A DNA stretch of 64,000 bases from Enterobacter vonholyi (GTDB lineage Bacteria; Pseudomonadota; Gammaproteobacteria; Enterobacterales; Enterobacteriaceae). Positions 17,320 through 26,666 of the stretch are shown piece by piece. How positions within the stretch are numbered: the stretch's first letter is position 1; each line of letters begins with the position of its first letter. Made by a program: the position numbers and the translations under genes. Below the pieces are notes generated by a model, which worked only from the letters and a program-made list of their open reading frames with translations, searched no databases and was not told the DNA's origin. Location: positions 372,001 through 436,000 of the forward strand of contig NZ_VTUC01000006.1 in NCBI RefSeq assembly GCF_008364555.1, written 5' to 3'.

Positions 17320-19701
17320 TTATTTCTTATCGGGTAACGCGTACGCGATAACGTAATCACCGCGATCCGGCGACTGGCGAGCGCCACCGGCGTTAATGAT
17401 GATGTACTGCTTACCGGTTTTCGGCGACACGTAGGTCATCGGTCCGGACTGGCTGCCGACCGGCAGGCGGTCTTTCCAGATCTCTTTCCCGGTGGCGGTA
17501 TCAAACGCGCGCAGGTAGAAATCCTGGGTGCCGGCAAAGAACAGCAGGCCGGACTGGGTAGAGAGCGACGCGCCCAGGGTCGGCATGCCGATTGGGATTG
17601 GCATGTGCATACGAATGCCCAGCGGGCCGGTATCTTCCACCGTGCCGACAGGGACCTGCCACACCAGCTTGCCGGTTTTCAGGTCAACGGCTGACATGGT
17701 GCCAAACGGCGGCTTCTGGCACGGAATACCCAGCGGCGACAGGAAGCGTTCGCGCATCGCGCCGAACGGCGTGCCGTCCATTGGGACAATCCCCATCTCG
17801 ATGCCGCTGGCATTTTTCGCCACGTTCGCGCGCGGCACCATATAGTTTGCCAGGCCCAGGCGCATATCGTTGACGAACATCAGGCTGTTGTTCGGGTCAA
17901 CGGAGACGCTGCCCCAGTTCATCCCGCCGAGTGAGCCAGGGAACTGCAGGGAACGATCGAGACCCGGTGGGGTGAAGACGCCCTGATGACGCATCTCTTT
18001 AAACTGAATGCGGCACAGCAGCAGGTCGACAGGCGTCGCGCCCCACATGTCGGATTCGGTCAGCGTCTGGTTGCCAATCATCGGCATGCCGACGGAGTAC
18101 GGCTGGGTCGGGGAATACCGTTCACCTTCAACGTTACCCGCCGGGACAGGGCGTTCCTCTACCTTCGCGACCGGCTTACCGGTTTCGCGGTTAAGCATGA
18201 AGATCATGCCCTGCTTGCTGGTCTGCACCAGCACAGGCGTGGTGCCGCCCTTACCGTCAGGCAGGTCGTACAGCAGCGGCTGGGAAGGCAGGTCGAAGTC
18301 CCACAGGTCGTGGTGGGTAGTCTGGAAATGCCAGCGAACCTGACCGGTGGCCGCGTCGACGGCGACGATGGATGAACTGTACTTATCGTCCAGTGCGGTA
18401 CGCTCTCCCGCCCAGAAGTCTGGCGTGGCGTTGCCGGTTGGCAGGTAGATTAGATTCAGTTTGGCGTCGTAAGACATCGCTGACCAGACGTTCGGCGTAC
18501 CGCGGGTGTAGGTCTGGCCTTCCGGCGGCAGGCCGGTCAGGTTCGGATTACCCGGATCCCACGCCCAGGCCAGCTTACCGGTGTGAACGTCGTAGGCGCG
18601 CACCACGCCCGGCGGCTCGCCGGTAGAGTAGTTATCCGCGACGCGACCGCCGACGACGACAACGTTCCCGGCAACCAGCGGCGTGGAGGTTTGCTGATAA
18701 TATCCGGGCTTAATCTCGCCCATGCCGACGCTCAGATCCACGGTGCCATGGTCGCCAAAGTCGTCGCAGACCTTGCCGGTATCCGCGTTGATGGCAATCA
18801 GACGGGCATCGGTAGTGGGCAGGAACAGGCGGCGAGGGCATGCTGCAGGCTGCGTTTCTGCCTGTGACGTTGTCACGCTGGAGTGGTCTTCAAAATAGCC
18901 CAGACCGCGACAGCGCTGCCAGTTAGGGGCCGTGGCTTTGGAATCGTAGCGCCATTTTTCTTTACCGGAATCCACGTCCAGCGCCAGCACTTTACTGTAT
19001 GGAGTACAGACAAACAGCGTGTCGCCAACCTGCAGAGGCGTGTTCTGATCTTCCGCACCCGAGCCGTTGCTCTGCGGAATATCGCCGGTGTGTGCAACCC
19101 ACGCGACTTTCAGCGAGCTGACGTTTTGCTTGTTGATCTGGTCCAGCGCGGCGAAACGGTCGCCGTGGGTGGTATTGCCCCAGTGCTCCCAGTTCTTTTG
19201 CTGCTCGCCAGGGGCGACGGGTTTCACCGGAACGGGCTCGTTGGCAGCCACGAGGGTCTGAGGCTTAAACATCCAGCCCAGGCTGACCAGCATGGCCACC
19301 GCGAGCAGGGCCGCGACGCCAAAGGCGGGCGTCTTGTTCGGTGCAGCGTAGTTTGCAGTGCGCAGGAAGGGCCAGACGATGGCGCACAGGAACGCCAGTA
19401 CGGCAAAGGTAAACAGGCGGGAGAAGAGCGGCCAGAAATCCCAGCCCGCATCGCTTACCGCCCAGAACAGTGAGGCAATAAATCCAATGCTATAGAGCAC
19501 GATCCCGCTGGTGCGGTTGAGGAAAATCAGGATCGCGGCAATCACCATTACCACGCCCATTATCAGGAAGTAACTACTTCCGCCCACGGTGGCGAGCTTA
19601 AAGCCCAACCCGCCGACGGCCAGACCGATGAGCATCATCAGTCCGGCAAGAAGCCACTGCAGAATACGAGGTATCCCGCGCGGCGCGCTGCCAAATGCCA
19701 T
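17320..19701 (-). CDS. gcd: Membrane-bound PQQ-dependent glucose dehydrogenase
   Basis: 793 residues, close to E. coli Gcd (796). Five N-terminal membrane helices within about 1-140, then a large periplasmic beta-propeller with the tryptophan-docking repeats of quinoprotein dehydrogenases (VDAATGQVRWHFQTTHHDLWD; VDLKTGKLVWQV; FDTATGKEIWK). It oxidises glucose to gluconolactone in the periplasm and feeds electrons to ubiquinone. PQQ synthesis genes are not in the window, so the enzyme depends on genes elsewhere or on external PQQ. Good ribosome site GGAGACAG. Monocistronic. Confidence 0.95.
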   Translation of the reverse strand: MAFGSAPRGIPRILQWLLAGLMMLIGLAVGGLGFKLATVGGSSYFLIMGVVMVIAAILIFLNRTSGIVLYSIGFIASLFWAVSDAGWDFWPLFSRLFTFAVLAFLCAIVWPFLRTANYAAPNKTPAFGVAALLAVAMLVSLGWMFKPQTLVAANEPVPVKPVAPGEQQKNWEHWGNTTHGDRFAALDQINKQNVSSLKVAWVAHTGDIPQSNGSGAEDQNTPLQVGDTLFVCTPYSKVLALDVDSGKEKWRYDSKATAPNWQRCRGLGYFEDHSSVTTSQAETQPAACPRRLFLPTTDARLIAINADTGKVCDDFGDHGTVDLSVGMGEIKPGYYQQTSTPLVAGNVVVVGGRVADNYSTGEPPGVVRAYDVHTGKLAWAWDPGNPNLTGLPPEGQTYTRGTPNVWSAMSYDAKLNLIYLPTGNATPDFWAGERTALDDKYSSSIVAVDAATGQVRWHFQTTHHDLWDFDLPSQPLLYDLPDGKGGTTPVLVQTSKQGMIFMLNRETGKPVAKVEERPVPAGNVEGERYSPTQPYSVGMPMIGNQTLTESDMWGATPVDLLLCRIQFKEMRHQGVFTPPGLDRSLQFPGSLGGMNWGSVSVDPNNSLMFVNDMRLGLANYMVPRANVAKNASGIEMGIVPMDGTPFGAMRERFLSPLGIPCQKPPFGTMSAVDLKTGKLVWQVPVGTVEDTGPLGIRMHMPIPIGMPTLGASLSTQSGLLFFAGTQDFYLRAFDTATGKEIWKDRLPVGSQSGPMTYVSPKTGKQYIIINAGGARQSPDRGDYVIAYALPDKK

Positions 19702-19957
19702 TTCTGTCTCCTTAGCTCCCCCCGCTGTGTCGGGTATGTACCAGTTGGGTAATAAATGCGGTGGGATTGATGGTTGATACCGGTGAATTCTTTTATATCA
19801 AATAATTTACGAACCATTTGGTGAATTCGCCGCTATGATAAAACTGTTAAATTGTTTTACGCAATTGTTAATGATTTATTCCGCATTATTTGATTAAGGC
19901 ACAGGTCAACCCCCTCGCCCCTGAGGGGAGAGGGTCAGGGCGAAGGGCAAAAAGGTT
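19702..19957. promoter_or_regulatory. gcd upstream region
   Basis: 256 bp between the gcd start and the stop of the next - strand gene. AT-rich near gcd and must hold its promoter, which I could not place. The distal part holds a repeat element, listed separately. Confidence 0.4.
19911..19948 (+). repeat. GAGAGGG-type intergenic palindrome (REP-like)
   Basis: CCCCTCGCCCCTGAGGGG then AGAGGGTCAGGGCGAAGGGC. A second copy of the same pattern in the same orientation lies at 39810-39845. Such CCCTC...GAGAGGGT-AGGG-GA-GGGG elements are frequent in intergenic DNA of Enterobacter relatives. Confidence 0.65.
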
Positions 19958-20881
19958 TTAAACCGGCATTGATTTACGGATGGCGCTCAGCAGCGTCTGC
20001 GCACCCGTTGAGAGTGGGGTGTCGACGCGGGTCAATATGCCGATGGGTTCACCGGGGCCAGGGGAGGTAATCGGCAGCGCGATCAGCGTTCCCTGGCGTA
20101 AATCATCTTTTACCGCCCCGGAAGGGACGAACCAGACGTAGTCATAATCCAGCGTAAGCTGGCGTGAAAGCGAGGCTGACAGCGTTTCGATACACCCTGA
20201 GGGCAGCGTACACCCCTGCATTTGCAGCAAGGTTTCGGCGGTCTGGCGCGGGACGGTCCCTTTTGGGCACACCACCAACGGCCACTCCATGACGCGGCTT
20301 AACGTCACCGTGTCCTGCAGCAGTGGGTGATCGGGACGAACCACCAGCTTCAGGGACTCCAGGAACAGCAGTTCGTAATTGAGCCCCCCCATCAGTTCAG
20401 GGTCGGACATGCGGCCGATACCGATATCCAGCTCGCCCGATTTCAGCCCCGCGAGCAGCATGGTGTTATTCATGGTGGCAACCTGAATCGTGGTATGCCG
20501 TTGCTGCTTGTGGAACTGGCCAATCACCGGCGGAAGAATGCCCAGCGCGGCGGTGGGCAGGGCCCCGACGCGGACGACCTCGCTGGTGTGTTCTTCTTTT
20601 CGGTGCAGCGACTGGCCTGCGGTATTGAGCGCATCCAGCACTTTGACGGCGTGCGTAAGGAACTGTTCGCCCACGATGGTAAGCTGCGCGCCCAGCCGAC
20701 CGCGGTCAAAAAGACGGGCGCCGGTCAGCTGTTCCAGCTCGTTGAGTGTTTTAGATAGCGCGGGCTGGCTCAGGTTAAGGGTTTCAGCCGCACGCCCCAG
20801 CGTTCCCTGTTGAGCGACGGCCACAAATGTATGCAAATGGCGCAAGCGTATGCGCTGACTGAACAGACCATTTTTTTCCAT
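19958..20881 (-). CDS. LysR-type regulator, PcaQ-like
   Basis: 307 residues. DNA-binding part RLRHLHTFVAVAQQGTLGRA with LNLSQPALSKTLNELEQ, then effector domain with LELxIG-type motif (SGELDIGIGRMSDPELMGGL). The N-terminal layout and the ELMGGLNYELLFLE segment resemble PcaQ/GbpR-type regulators of aromatic or sugar catabolism. No pca gene is adjacent; its neighbours are gcd and a stress SDR, so the target is unknown. No clear ribosome site. Confidence 0.8.
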   Translation of the reverse strand: MEKNGLFSQRIRLRHLHTFVAVAQQGTLGRAAETLNLSQPALSKTLNELEQLTGARLFDRGRLGAQLTIVGEQFLTHAVKVLDALNTAGQSLHRKEEHTSEVVRVGALPTAALGILPPVIGQFHKQQRHTTIQVATMNNTMLLAGLKSGELDIGIGRMSDPELMGGLNYELLFLESLKLVVRPDHPLLQDTVTLSRVMEWPLVVCPKGTVPRQTAETLLQMQGCTLPSGCIETLSASLSRQLTLDYDYVWFVPSGAVKDDLRQGTLIALPITSPGPGEPIGILTRVDTPLSTGAQTLLSAIRKSMPV

Positions 20882-21061
20882 AGGCGATGTTAAAAACAGA
20901 GCGATGCGGGTGACAAGTTAAGTTATTTAATTTTGATAACCTGATAGCAAAATATTTTTAACATTTGATCTGTTTGAGTTACAACATGTTTTTCGGCGGG
21001 GAATAAGAGCGAACGTCCTTGTTCATTTATTGCTCATTGCTGAGGGGAAAGGGTTAAGCGT

Positions 21062-21946
21062 TTAGATTACGCCGTCACCGCCGTCAGAACACCACACCTG
21101 GCCGGACGTAAACGAACATTCATCCGAGGCCAGCGTGACGTACAGCGGGGCGATCTCGACGGGCTGACCCGGACGTCCCAGCGGCGTATCTCCGCCAAAC
21201 TCCTTCACTTTTTCCATCGGCTGGCCGCCGCTGGACTGCAGCACCGTCCAGTATGGGCCGGGAGCGACCGCGTTGACGCGAATGCCTTTCGGACCCAGCT
21301 GCTTGGCTAAGGATTTGGTAAATACCGCCAGACAGGCTTTGGTCTGGGCGTAGTCCAGCAGCACCGGGCTGGGCTTAACGGCCTGAACGGAGGAGGTATT
21401 AATGATAACGGACGAGGCCTTCAGGTGCCGCAGGGCCGCCTTCGTGATCCAGAAAGGGGCATATACGTTGGTTTTAAACGTCGCGTCAAAATCTTCGGTA
21501 GTCAGCTCTTCAAGGGATTCACGGAACTGCTGGCGACCGGCGTTGTTGACCAGAATATCCAGCCCGCCCAGCTTCGAGACGGCTTCTTCGACCAGGTTCT
21601 GGCAGAAGGTTTCGTCCCGAACGTCCCCCGGCAGCGCGACGGCGTTCCGGCCTTCGGCTTTGATCAGGTCGATGACCTCCGCGGCGTCTTTTTCCTCTTC
21701 AGGCAGATAGTTAATCGCCACGTCAGCGCCTTCACGGGCATAGGCGATGACCACTGCGCGACCGATACCCGAGTCACCGCCGGTGATCAGCGCTTTTTTA
21801 CCGGCCAGGCGGCCATGCCCTTTGTAGCTGGTTTCCCCGTGGTCGGGTACAGGCTGCATTTCGGATGCCAGTCCCGGTGGCGTTTGTGGCTGTTCCGGGA
21901 ACGGGGGCTGCGGATAAGCGTTCGTACGTTGTTGGGTATCACTCAT
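21062..21946 (-). CDS. YghA-like general-stress short-chain dehydrogenase
   Basis: 294 residues, same length as E. coli YghA and the B. subtilis general stress protein 39 group. An extended proline-rich N-terminus (PQPPFPEQPQTPPGLASEMQ) typical of this subgroup precedes the Rossmann motif TGGDSGIG. NNAG, catalytic Ser in NTSSVQA and YAQTK follow, then VAPGPYWT. Substrate uncertain; relatives reduce small carbonyls. Preceded by AGGAG. First of a row of stress-associated genes running to about 31.6 kb. Confidence 0.88.
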   Translation of the reverse strand: MSDTQQRTNAYPQPPFPEQPQTPPGLASEMQPVPDHGETSYKGHGRLAGKKALITGGDSGIGRAVVIAYAREGADVAINYLPEEEKDAAEVIDLIKAEGRNAVALPGDVRDETFCQNLVEEAVSKLGGLDILVNNAGRQQFRESLEELTTEDFDATFKTNVYAPFWITKAALRHLKASSVIINTSSVQAVKPSPVLLDYAQTKACLAVFTKSLAKQLGPKGIRVNAVAPGPYWTVLQSSGGQPMEKVKEFGGDTPLGRPGQPVEIAPLYVTLASDECSFTSGQVWCSDGGDGVI

Positions 21947-22010
21947 AGCTGACTCCTTAAGCCAAGGGGTGAGATTTGATGGATAACTGCAGCGTTAACG
22001 CTTCGCTGAA

Positions 22011-22400
22011 TTATTTCTGCAAACGATCGACGCGGACGACGGCAGGAGATGATTTTTTATCAAGCGAACCGTTGATGCTGATCATCTGATCGGGTTTTAC
22101 CGTTCTGCCGTCAAAGACTGCCTGGGGAATAATAACGTCGATTTTTCCGGTTTTATCCTGAAATACAAACTTATCGCCGCTACCGTCAATAAGATTACCG
22201 CGCAGTGAAATGGTCGCACCGTCGTGCAGTTGTTTTGCCTGATCGATGGTCATAATACGCGCATCATCGGTTCCGCGATATCCGCTATCCAGCGCATGGG
22301 GTGGCGGCGGAGCTTCACCTTTTTGTAACCCGCCGTTATTATCTGCGAAGGCGGCCGGAACCAGAAATATCATAAAAGCGGAAATAAGCGATAATTTCAT
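22011..22400 (-). CDS. ydeI: Periplasmic OB-fold stress protein YdeI
   Basis: 129 residues. Signal peptide ([19 protein letters not shown]) then a small bacterial OB-fold domain (BOF family): [48 protein letters not shown]. coli and Salmonella YdeI contribute to resistance to hydrogen peroxide and cationic peptides. AAGGA ribosome site. A promoter-like sequence is placed 35 bp upstream. Confidence 0.88.
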   Translation of the reverse strand: MKLSLISAFMIFLVPAAFADNNGGLQKGEAPPPPHALDSGYRGTDDARIMTIDQAKQLHDGATISLRGNLIDGSGDKFVFQDKTGKIDVIIPQAVFDGRTVKPDQMISINGSLDKKSSPAVVRVDRLQK

Positions 22401-22435
22401 CGGATATCCTTCATTTTGGGTGTCTTGACTTATTA

Positions 22436-22464
22436 AGTATTGTTGCTATTCCTTTATGTGGCAA
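22436..22464 (-). promoter_or_regulatory. Promoter of ydeI, sigma-S/sigma-70 type
   Basis: On the - strand TTGCCA, 17 bp, AATACT followed by TAA; the -10 context CAATACTTAA is close to the sigma-S preference CTATACTTAA. The predicted start is about 29 bp ahead of the ydeI ATG. Confidence 0.55.
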
Positions 22465-22532
22465 ATGTGATAAGTCCTAAAAACATTCGCGTGAGAAATC
22501 AAACTTATCGGATAATAAGCGAAACGGTGACG

Positions 22533-23042
22533 ATGACCATGAAGCGTGAAAATGAAAAGTTGCCCGGGATAGATGAGAGTTTTCGCTTGCTGACGTTTGA
22601 ATACGCGTTTCGTCAGGTGGGTTTTATTGTTCTGCTGGCTATTATCATCGCGGCTATCGCCGGTCTGTTTTCAAGCGGGTGGGTCAGCGATACGGTCAAA
22701 ACCAATTCCGCAAAATCACTGACCATAAGCTATGAACGGTTTGGCCGACGGGAGACGGAGACGCGAATGGAGCTGGCGTTCCCGGTGCAATCAGACGGTA
22801 AGTATGTTCTCAGCATGACCAGCGAGAGCAGCGATGTTTACGAGCCTGGCAGCGTCTGGCCGCAGCCTGACAGCATGTTCAGCCGGGGTAAGACCCTCTA
22901 TTTTGTTTATAGCAACTTGAAAAAATCAGACAACTTCTCTGTGTTATTCTTCACCACGCCTTCGAGAGCCGGTAAATGGAACACAACCATCCGTATTAAC
23001 AGCGAGCCGGAGATAACCTTCTGGCAATTTATTTACCCCTAG
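22533..23042 (+). CDS. Single-pass membrane protein of unknown function
   Basis: 169 residues from ATG at 22533 (22539 is also possible; ribosome site weak). I do not recognise the family. Residues about 30-52 form one membrane helix (VGFIVLLAIIIAAIAGLFSSG) after a 28-residue cytoplasmic tail. The remaining about 115 residues are beta-rich and should be periplasmic (LTISYERFGRRETETRMEL; YVLSMTSESSDVY; PEITFWQFIYP). It stands 9 bp before the yetF-like gene with which it is surely co-transcribed, so it may act as its periplasmic partner (inference). Confidence 0.7.
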   Translation: MTMKRENEKLPGIDESFRLLTFEYAFRQVGFIVLLAIIIAAIAGLFSSGWVSDTVKTNSAKSLTISYERFGRRETETRMELAFPVQSDGKYVLSMTSESSDVYEPGSVWPQPDSMFSRGKTLYFVYSNLKKSDNFSVLFFTTPSRAGKWNTTIRINSEPEITFWQFIYP

Positions 23043-23051
23043 GAGGCTGAT

Positions 23052-23498
23052 ATGGAAATGGTCTTTCGTGCGCTGGCGATTTATCTGTTCCTCGTGGTGG
23101 TTTTTAAAGTGGCCGGGCGGCGTGCGCTGCTGCAGATGACCAGCTTCGATCTCATTCTGCTCCTGATAATTAGTGAAGCTACTCAGCAGGCGCTTCTTGG
23201 ACAAGATTTTTCCGTCACCGGTGCGATGATTACGATTACCACACTGGTAGTAGTAGATATTATTTTTGGCCTTATGAAGAAGTATTTTTCCCCGGTGGAG
23301 AATATTCTGGACGGCACTCCCGTGATTCTGGTGGAAAACGGAGTGCCCCTGGCTGATAAACTCAAAAAGGTCGATGTATCTTGCGATGATATTCTGGTGT
23401 CAGCGCGTCAAAATAATGGTATTACCGAAATAAGCCAAATTAAATATGCCATTCTTGAGCGCAATGGACATATTTCAATCATTCCTTTCGAGAAATAA
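23052..23498 (+). CDS. DUF421/YetF-like membrane protein
   Basis: 148 residues. N-terminal membrane helices (LAIYLFLVVVFKVAGRRALL; MITITTLVVVDIIFGLMKKY), then the cytoplasmic YetF domain with its conserved DGTPVILVENG and DILVSARQNNGITEISQIKY. Function is unknown for the family; B. subtilis relatives are sporulation- or stress-linked. Good AGGAGG-like site (CCTAGGAGGC). Middle of a four-gene + strand unit. Confidence 0.85.
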   Translation: MEMVFRALAIYLFLVVVFKVAGRRALLQMTSFDLILLLIISEATQQALLGQDFSVTGAMITITTLVVVDIIFGLMKKYFSPVENILDGTPVILVENGVPLADKLKKVDVSCDDILVSARQNNGITEISQIKYAILERNGHISIIPFEK

Positions 23499-23509
23499 GA
23501 GGCGAAAAG

Positions 23510-24028
23510 ATGAGCAATCTTTTTCACGACAACAATTATACCGTGGGTGAACTGACGAAAAAACTGGCGAGCAAATTAACCGATCTCGGGCTTCGCTTAA
23601 CCACGGCGGAATCCTGCACCGGCGGAAAGCTATCGGTAGCGCTCTGTGCCGAAGAGAACACGGCCGATTTTTATGATGTTGGCCTGGTCGTTTTCAGCGA
23701 CGAAGCCAAAGCGCGGATCCTCGGCGTTCGTCCTGAGACGCTCGCGCGCTACACCGCCGTCAGTGAGCAGACGGTTACCGAGATGGCTGCCAGCATCCGC
23801 GACATCGCCCAGGCGGATATCAGCATCGCCATCAGCGGCTATGCAGGCCCTGAAGGGGGTGACGACGGCACGGCGGCGGGGACGGTCTGCTTTGCGTGGA
23901 ACATCCGCGGCGAGACGCAAACCCGCACCGTACTTTTCTCCGGAGACTGTCAGGACGTGGTGGAAAAAGCGGTGCATTTTTCGCTGGCCGAGCTGGTGAC
24001 AGCATTGTCGGACGGAAATAACGGATAA
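23510..24028 (+). CDS. ydeJ: CinA C-terminal (PncC-like) family protein YdeJ
   Basis: 172 residues. LTTAESCTGGKLS is the signature of the CinA/PncC nicotinamide-nucleotide amidase fold; SGYAGPEGG and GTVCFAW follow as usual. It corresponds to E. coli YdeJ. YdeJ itself has not been shown to have amidase activity, so a role in NMN recycling is inferred only. It follows the yetF-like gene by 11 bp. Confidence 0.85.
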   Translation: MSNLFHDNNYTVGELTKKLASKLTDLGLRLTTAESCTGGKLSVALCAEENTADFYDVGLVVFSDEAKARILGVRPETLARYTAVSEQTVTEMAASIRDIAQADISIAISGYAGPEGGDDGTAAGTVCFAWNIRGETQTRTVLFSGDCQDVVEKAVHFSLAELVTALSDGNNG

Positions 24029-24045
24029 ACTCACGTGGAGGTTCT

Positions 24046-25032
24046 ATGGCTGTCATAGTCATTACCGGTGGGACGGCGGGCGTGGGAAAAGCCACGGCGC
24101 TGCGCTTCGCAAAAGCAGGTTACGATGTCGGCCTTATCGCCCGCGATGAGGCCAGCCTGCACTCAACCCAGGAAGAGCTGCGCCGCTTCGGCGTGAATGC
24201 GCACGCCGTGCAGGCGGACGTCGCCGACAGTCAGGCGGTGGTGGATGCGGCTAACGAGATTGAGTATCGCCTCGGCGCGATTGATGTCTGGGTGAACAAC
24301 GCCATGGGGGCCGTGCTGGCGCCGTTTCGTACCCTTACGCCGGACGAGTTTCGGCGCGTGACAGAGGTGACATACCTCGGCTACGTGAACGGCACCCGCG
24401 CAGCTCTCGAGCTCATGGTTCCGCGCGACAGGGGCGTGATTATCCAGGTAGGGTCTGCGCTGGCCTACCGTTCCATTCCGCTGCAGTCCGCCTACTGCGG
24501 GGCCAAAGCGGCGATCCGCGGGTTCACCGATGCGGTGCGTACCGAGCTGATGCATGAGAACAGCCGGGTTCAGCTTTCGATGGTGCAGATGCCGGGGCTC
24601 AATACGCCGCAGTTCGAATGGGCAAGGAACAAGTTCGCCTGGGCGATGCGCCCGGTACCGCCGGTGTTCGAGCCTGAAGTCGCCGCCAGCGCCATCTTCA
24701 GGGCGGCGCAAAAACCGGTGCGCGAGCTGTGGGTTGGCAGCAGCACCATTCAGTCGATTGTCGGGCAGTTCCTCTTCCCGGGTTTTCTGGACAGGCTGAT
24801 GGTCAAGAAAGCCTGGGAAGGCCAGATGACAGACGATCTGAACGCGCCGGACCGTCGGGATTATCTCGACCAGCCGGTTAACGACCTGCACAAAATCCAT
24901 GGCCGTTTCACTGATGAAGCGAAAACTCGCGCGTCGTCCGTGACTTCCGATATGCCGGGCAAAGTGGCGTTAGGGGCCCTTGCGGTGGCGGGTATTGTGT
25001 TGACGCGTTTGCTAACCCGCCGGAAACCGTAA
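24046..25032 (+). CDS. Membrane-anchored short-chain dehydrogenase
   Basis: 328 residues. Rossmann motif TGGTAGVGKA, VNNAMGAV, Ser in VGSALAYRS and YCGAK as catalytic Tyr/Lys. Unusually, beyond the 250-residue SDR core there is a tail of about 80 residues ending in a probable membrane helix and basic stop (VALGALAVAGIVLTRLLTRR), so the enzyme probably sits on the inner membrane. Substrate unknown. Its stop codon is immediately followed by the stop of the convergent trehalose synthase-like gene, with no spacer and no room for a terminator. Confidence 0.85.
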   Translation: MAVIVITGGTAGVGKATALRFAKAGYDVGLIARDEASLHSTQEELRRFGVNAHAVQADVADSQAVVDAANEIEYRLGAIDVWVNNAMGAVLAPFRTLTPDEFRRVTEVTYLGYVNGTRAALELMVPRDRGVIIQVGSALAYRSIPLQSAYCGAKAAIRGFTDAVRTELMHENSRVQLSMVQMPGLNTPQFEWARNKFAWAMRPVPPVFEPEVAASAIFRAAQKPVRELWVGSSTIQSIVGQFLFPGFLDRLMVKKAWEGQMTDDLNAPDRRDYLDQPVNDLHKIHGRFTDEAKTRASSVTSDMPGKVALGALAVAGIVLTRLLTRRKP

Positions 25033-26658
25033 TCAGCGCAGCGCGCTGCGGTGCGTCCAGAACCAGCGATAGCCGTAGCCGCCAAGGCTGAGCTCGAAGG
25101 TTTTACCGCAAACCAGCGCGTCATTGTAGCGTTTGTCCGCGAGACAGGCGGTCCAGGTGGCGTTGCGGATCCCCTTCACGGTGAACTGCACCGGCTGGTC
25201 GCTGAAGTTAACAAAGGTCAGGATGCTGCGTTCTTCGGTCTCGTAATAGATCCCCAGTACCGCGTCACGATCGATCGTGAGGAGCCGAAAGGGCGCAACG
25301 GCGATTTCGGGGAACTCCGAGCGGGTATTGGCGATATCAATGATCCGGTGCAGAAGCGAGTTGCGGTGGAGGAGCGAATCCGCGACGTTGATTTTCTGAT
25401 AGCGATAAGGACCGCGGTCGATAATCGGCGCGATAAATTTTTTCGGGTCGGCTGCCGAAAAACCGCCGCCTTGCGATCCCGCCCACTGCATCGGGGTGCG
25501 CACAGCGTAGCGCTCCTCCAGCTCGAGGTCATCCCCCATGCCGATCTCATCGCCGTAGCGCATCACCGGAACGCCGGGCAGGGAAAAAAGCACCGCATGG
25601 CAGAACGCCAGTCGCTTCAGATCGCCGTTTAGCATCGGCGCCAGGCGGCGGCGGATCCCGCGCTGATAGACGTTCATCTCCTCTTCAGGGGCGAAGGTAT
25701 CGAGGACAAACTGTTTGTCTTTCTGGCTGATGCCCTCCAGATCCAGCTCGTCGTGATTGCGCAGCCAGTTGGCAAAACAGCATGAATCGGGCGGGACGAT
25801 CATCTTCTTCACCGCGTTGCGCAGCGGACGGGCGCTTTTGCGGGCCAGGCTGACGTAAAAATATTTGTTGAGCCAGAAATTGAGCACCAGATTCAGGCGG
25901 TCATTATTGCCAAAGTAGTCCTGATAGGCCTCCACCTCAACGTCGACCTCACCCAGCAGGATCGCGTCCGGGTTGTGTTGCTCGATAAGACGACGCATAT
26001 GCTCGAGGATCCACAGGCCCTTTTTTTCATCACCGTTTCCCGCCTGGGTGGTCAGGTGAGATGCGGCATCCAGTCGAAATCCCGACACGCCCAGCTTGAG
26101 CCAGAAGAGGATGATGTTCTCAATCTCTTTCAGCACCGCGGGCGAGGTGAGGTTCAGATCCGGTTCGTGGCGATAGAACATGTGCCGGTAGTATTGTCCC
26201 GCCTCGTCGTCCCAGCTCCAGATGCTCTTTTCGACGCCGGGAAACATGGGGGGCGTATCGTCCTCGTCGTTATCTGACCAGAGGTAGTAATCCCGGTAGG
26301 GTGATGCCGGGTTGCGGCGTGCCTGCTGGAACCAGGGATGCGCGTCGGAGGTGTGCTGGATCAGCAGCTCGATAATGACCTGCATGCCCAGCTCGCGGGC
26401 CTGTTCGATAAAGGCGATGATATCGGCCAGCTTTCCGAAGCGGGGGTCCACCTGTAGATGGTCGCTGACGTCATAGCCTTCATCGAGAAAGGGCGTGAGG
26501 TAAAACGGTGTGATCCAGATAACCGTCGCCCCCATGCGGCGAATGTACCGCAGCTTGGCCGCTATCCCGGCGATGTCCCCGCAGCCATCGCCGTTCAGAT
26601 CATAAAAGAGTGCGGTATCAATCTGGTAAATAATGGCCCGTGTATGCCAGTCCGTCAT
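25033..26658 (-). CDS. Trehalose synthase/maltosyl-type glycoside hydrolase family 13 enzyme
   Basis: 541 residues, TreS-like layout. The barrel start YQIDTALFYDLNGDGCGDI and the four GH13 regions are visible: IIELLIQHTSDAHPWF (region I, with Glu for the usual Asp and Gln for Asn), GFRLDAASHL (nucleophile Asp), AILLGEVD (acid/base Glu) and LRNHDELDL (His-Asp). TPMQW follows as in TreS. It probably interconverts maltose and trehalose or degrades trehalose-type sugars. The last gene of the stress operon, 8 bp after the oxidase subunit II gene. Confidence 0.82.
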   Translation of the reverse strand: MTDWHTRAIIYQIDTALFYDLNGDGCGDIAGIAAKLRYIRRMGATVIWITPFYLTPFLDEGYDVSDHLQVDPRFGKLADIIAFIEQARELGMQVIIELLIQHTSDAHPWFQQARRNPASPYRDYYLWSDNDEDDTPPMFPGVEKSIWSWDDEAGQYYRHMFYRHEPDLNLTSPAVLKEIENIILFWLKLGVSGFRLDAASHLTTQAGNGDEKKGLWILEHMRRLIEQHNPDAILLGEVDVEVEAYQDYFGNNDRLNLVLNFWLNKYFYVSLARKSARPLRNAVKKMIVPPDSCCFANWLRNHDELDLEGISQKDKQFVLDTFAPEEEMNVYQRGIRRRLAPMLNGDLKRLAFCHAVLFSLPGVPVMRYGDEIGMGDDLELEERYAVRTPMQWAGSQGGGFSAADPKKFIAPIIDRGPYRYQKINVADSLLHRNSLLHRIIDIANTRSEFPEIAVAPFRLLTIDRDAVLGIYYETEERSILTFVNFSDQPVQFTVKGIRNATWTACLADKRYNDALVCGKTFELSLGGYGYRWFWTHRSALR

Positions 26659-26666
26659 AGCGTGCC

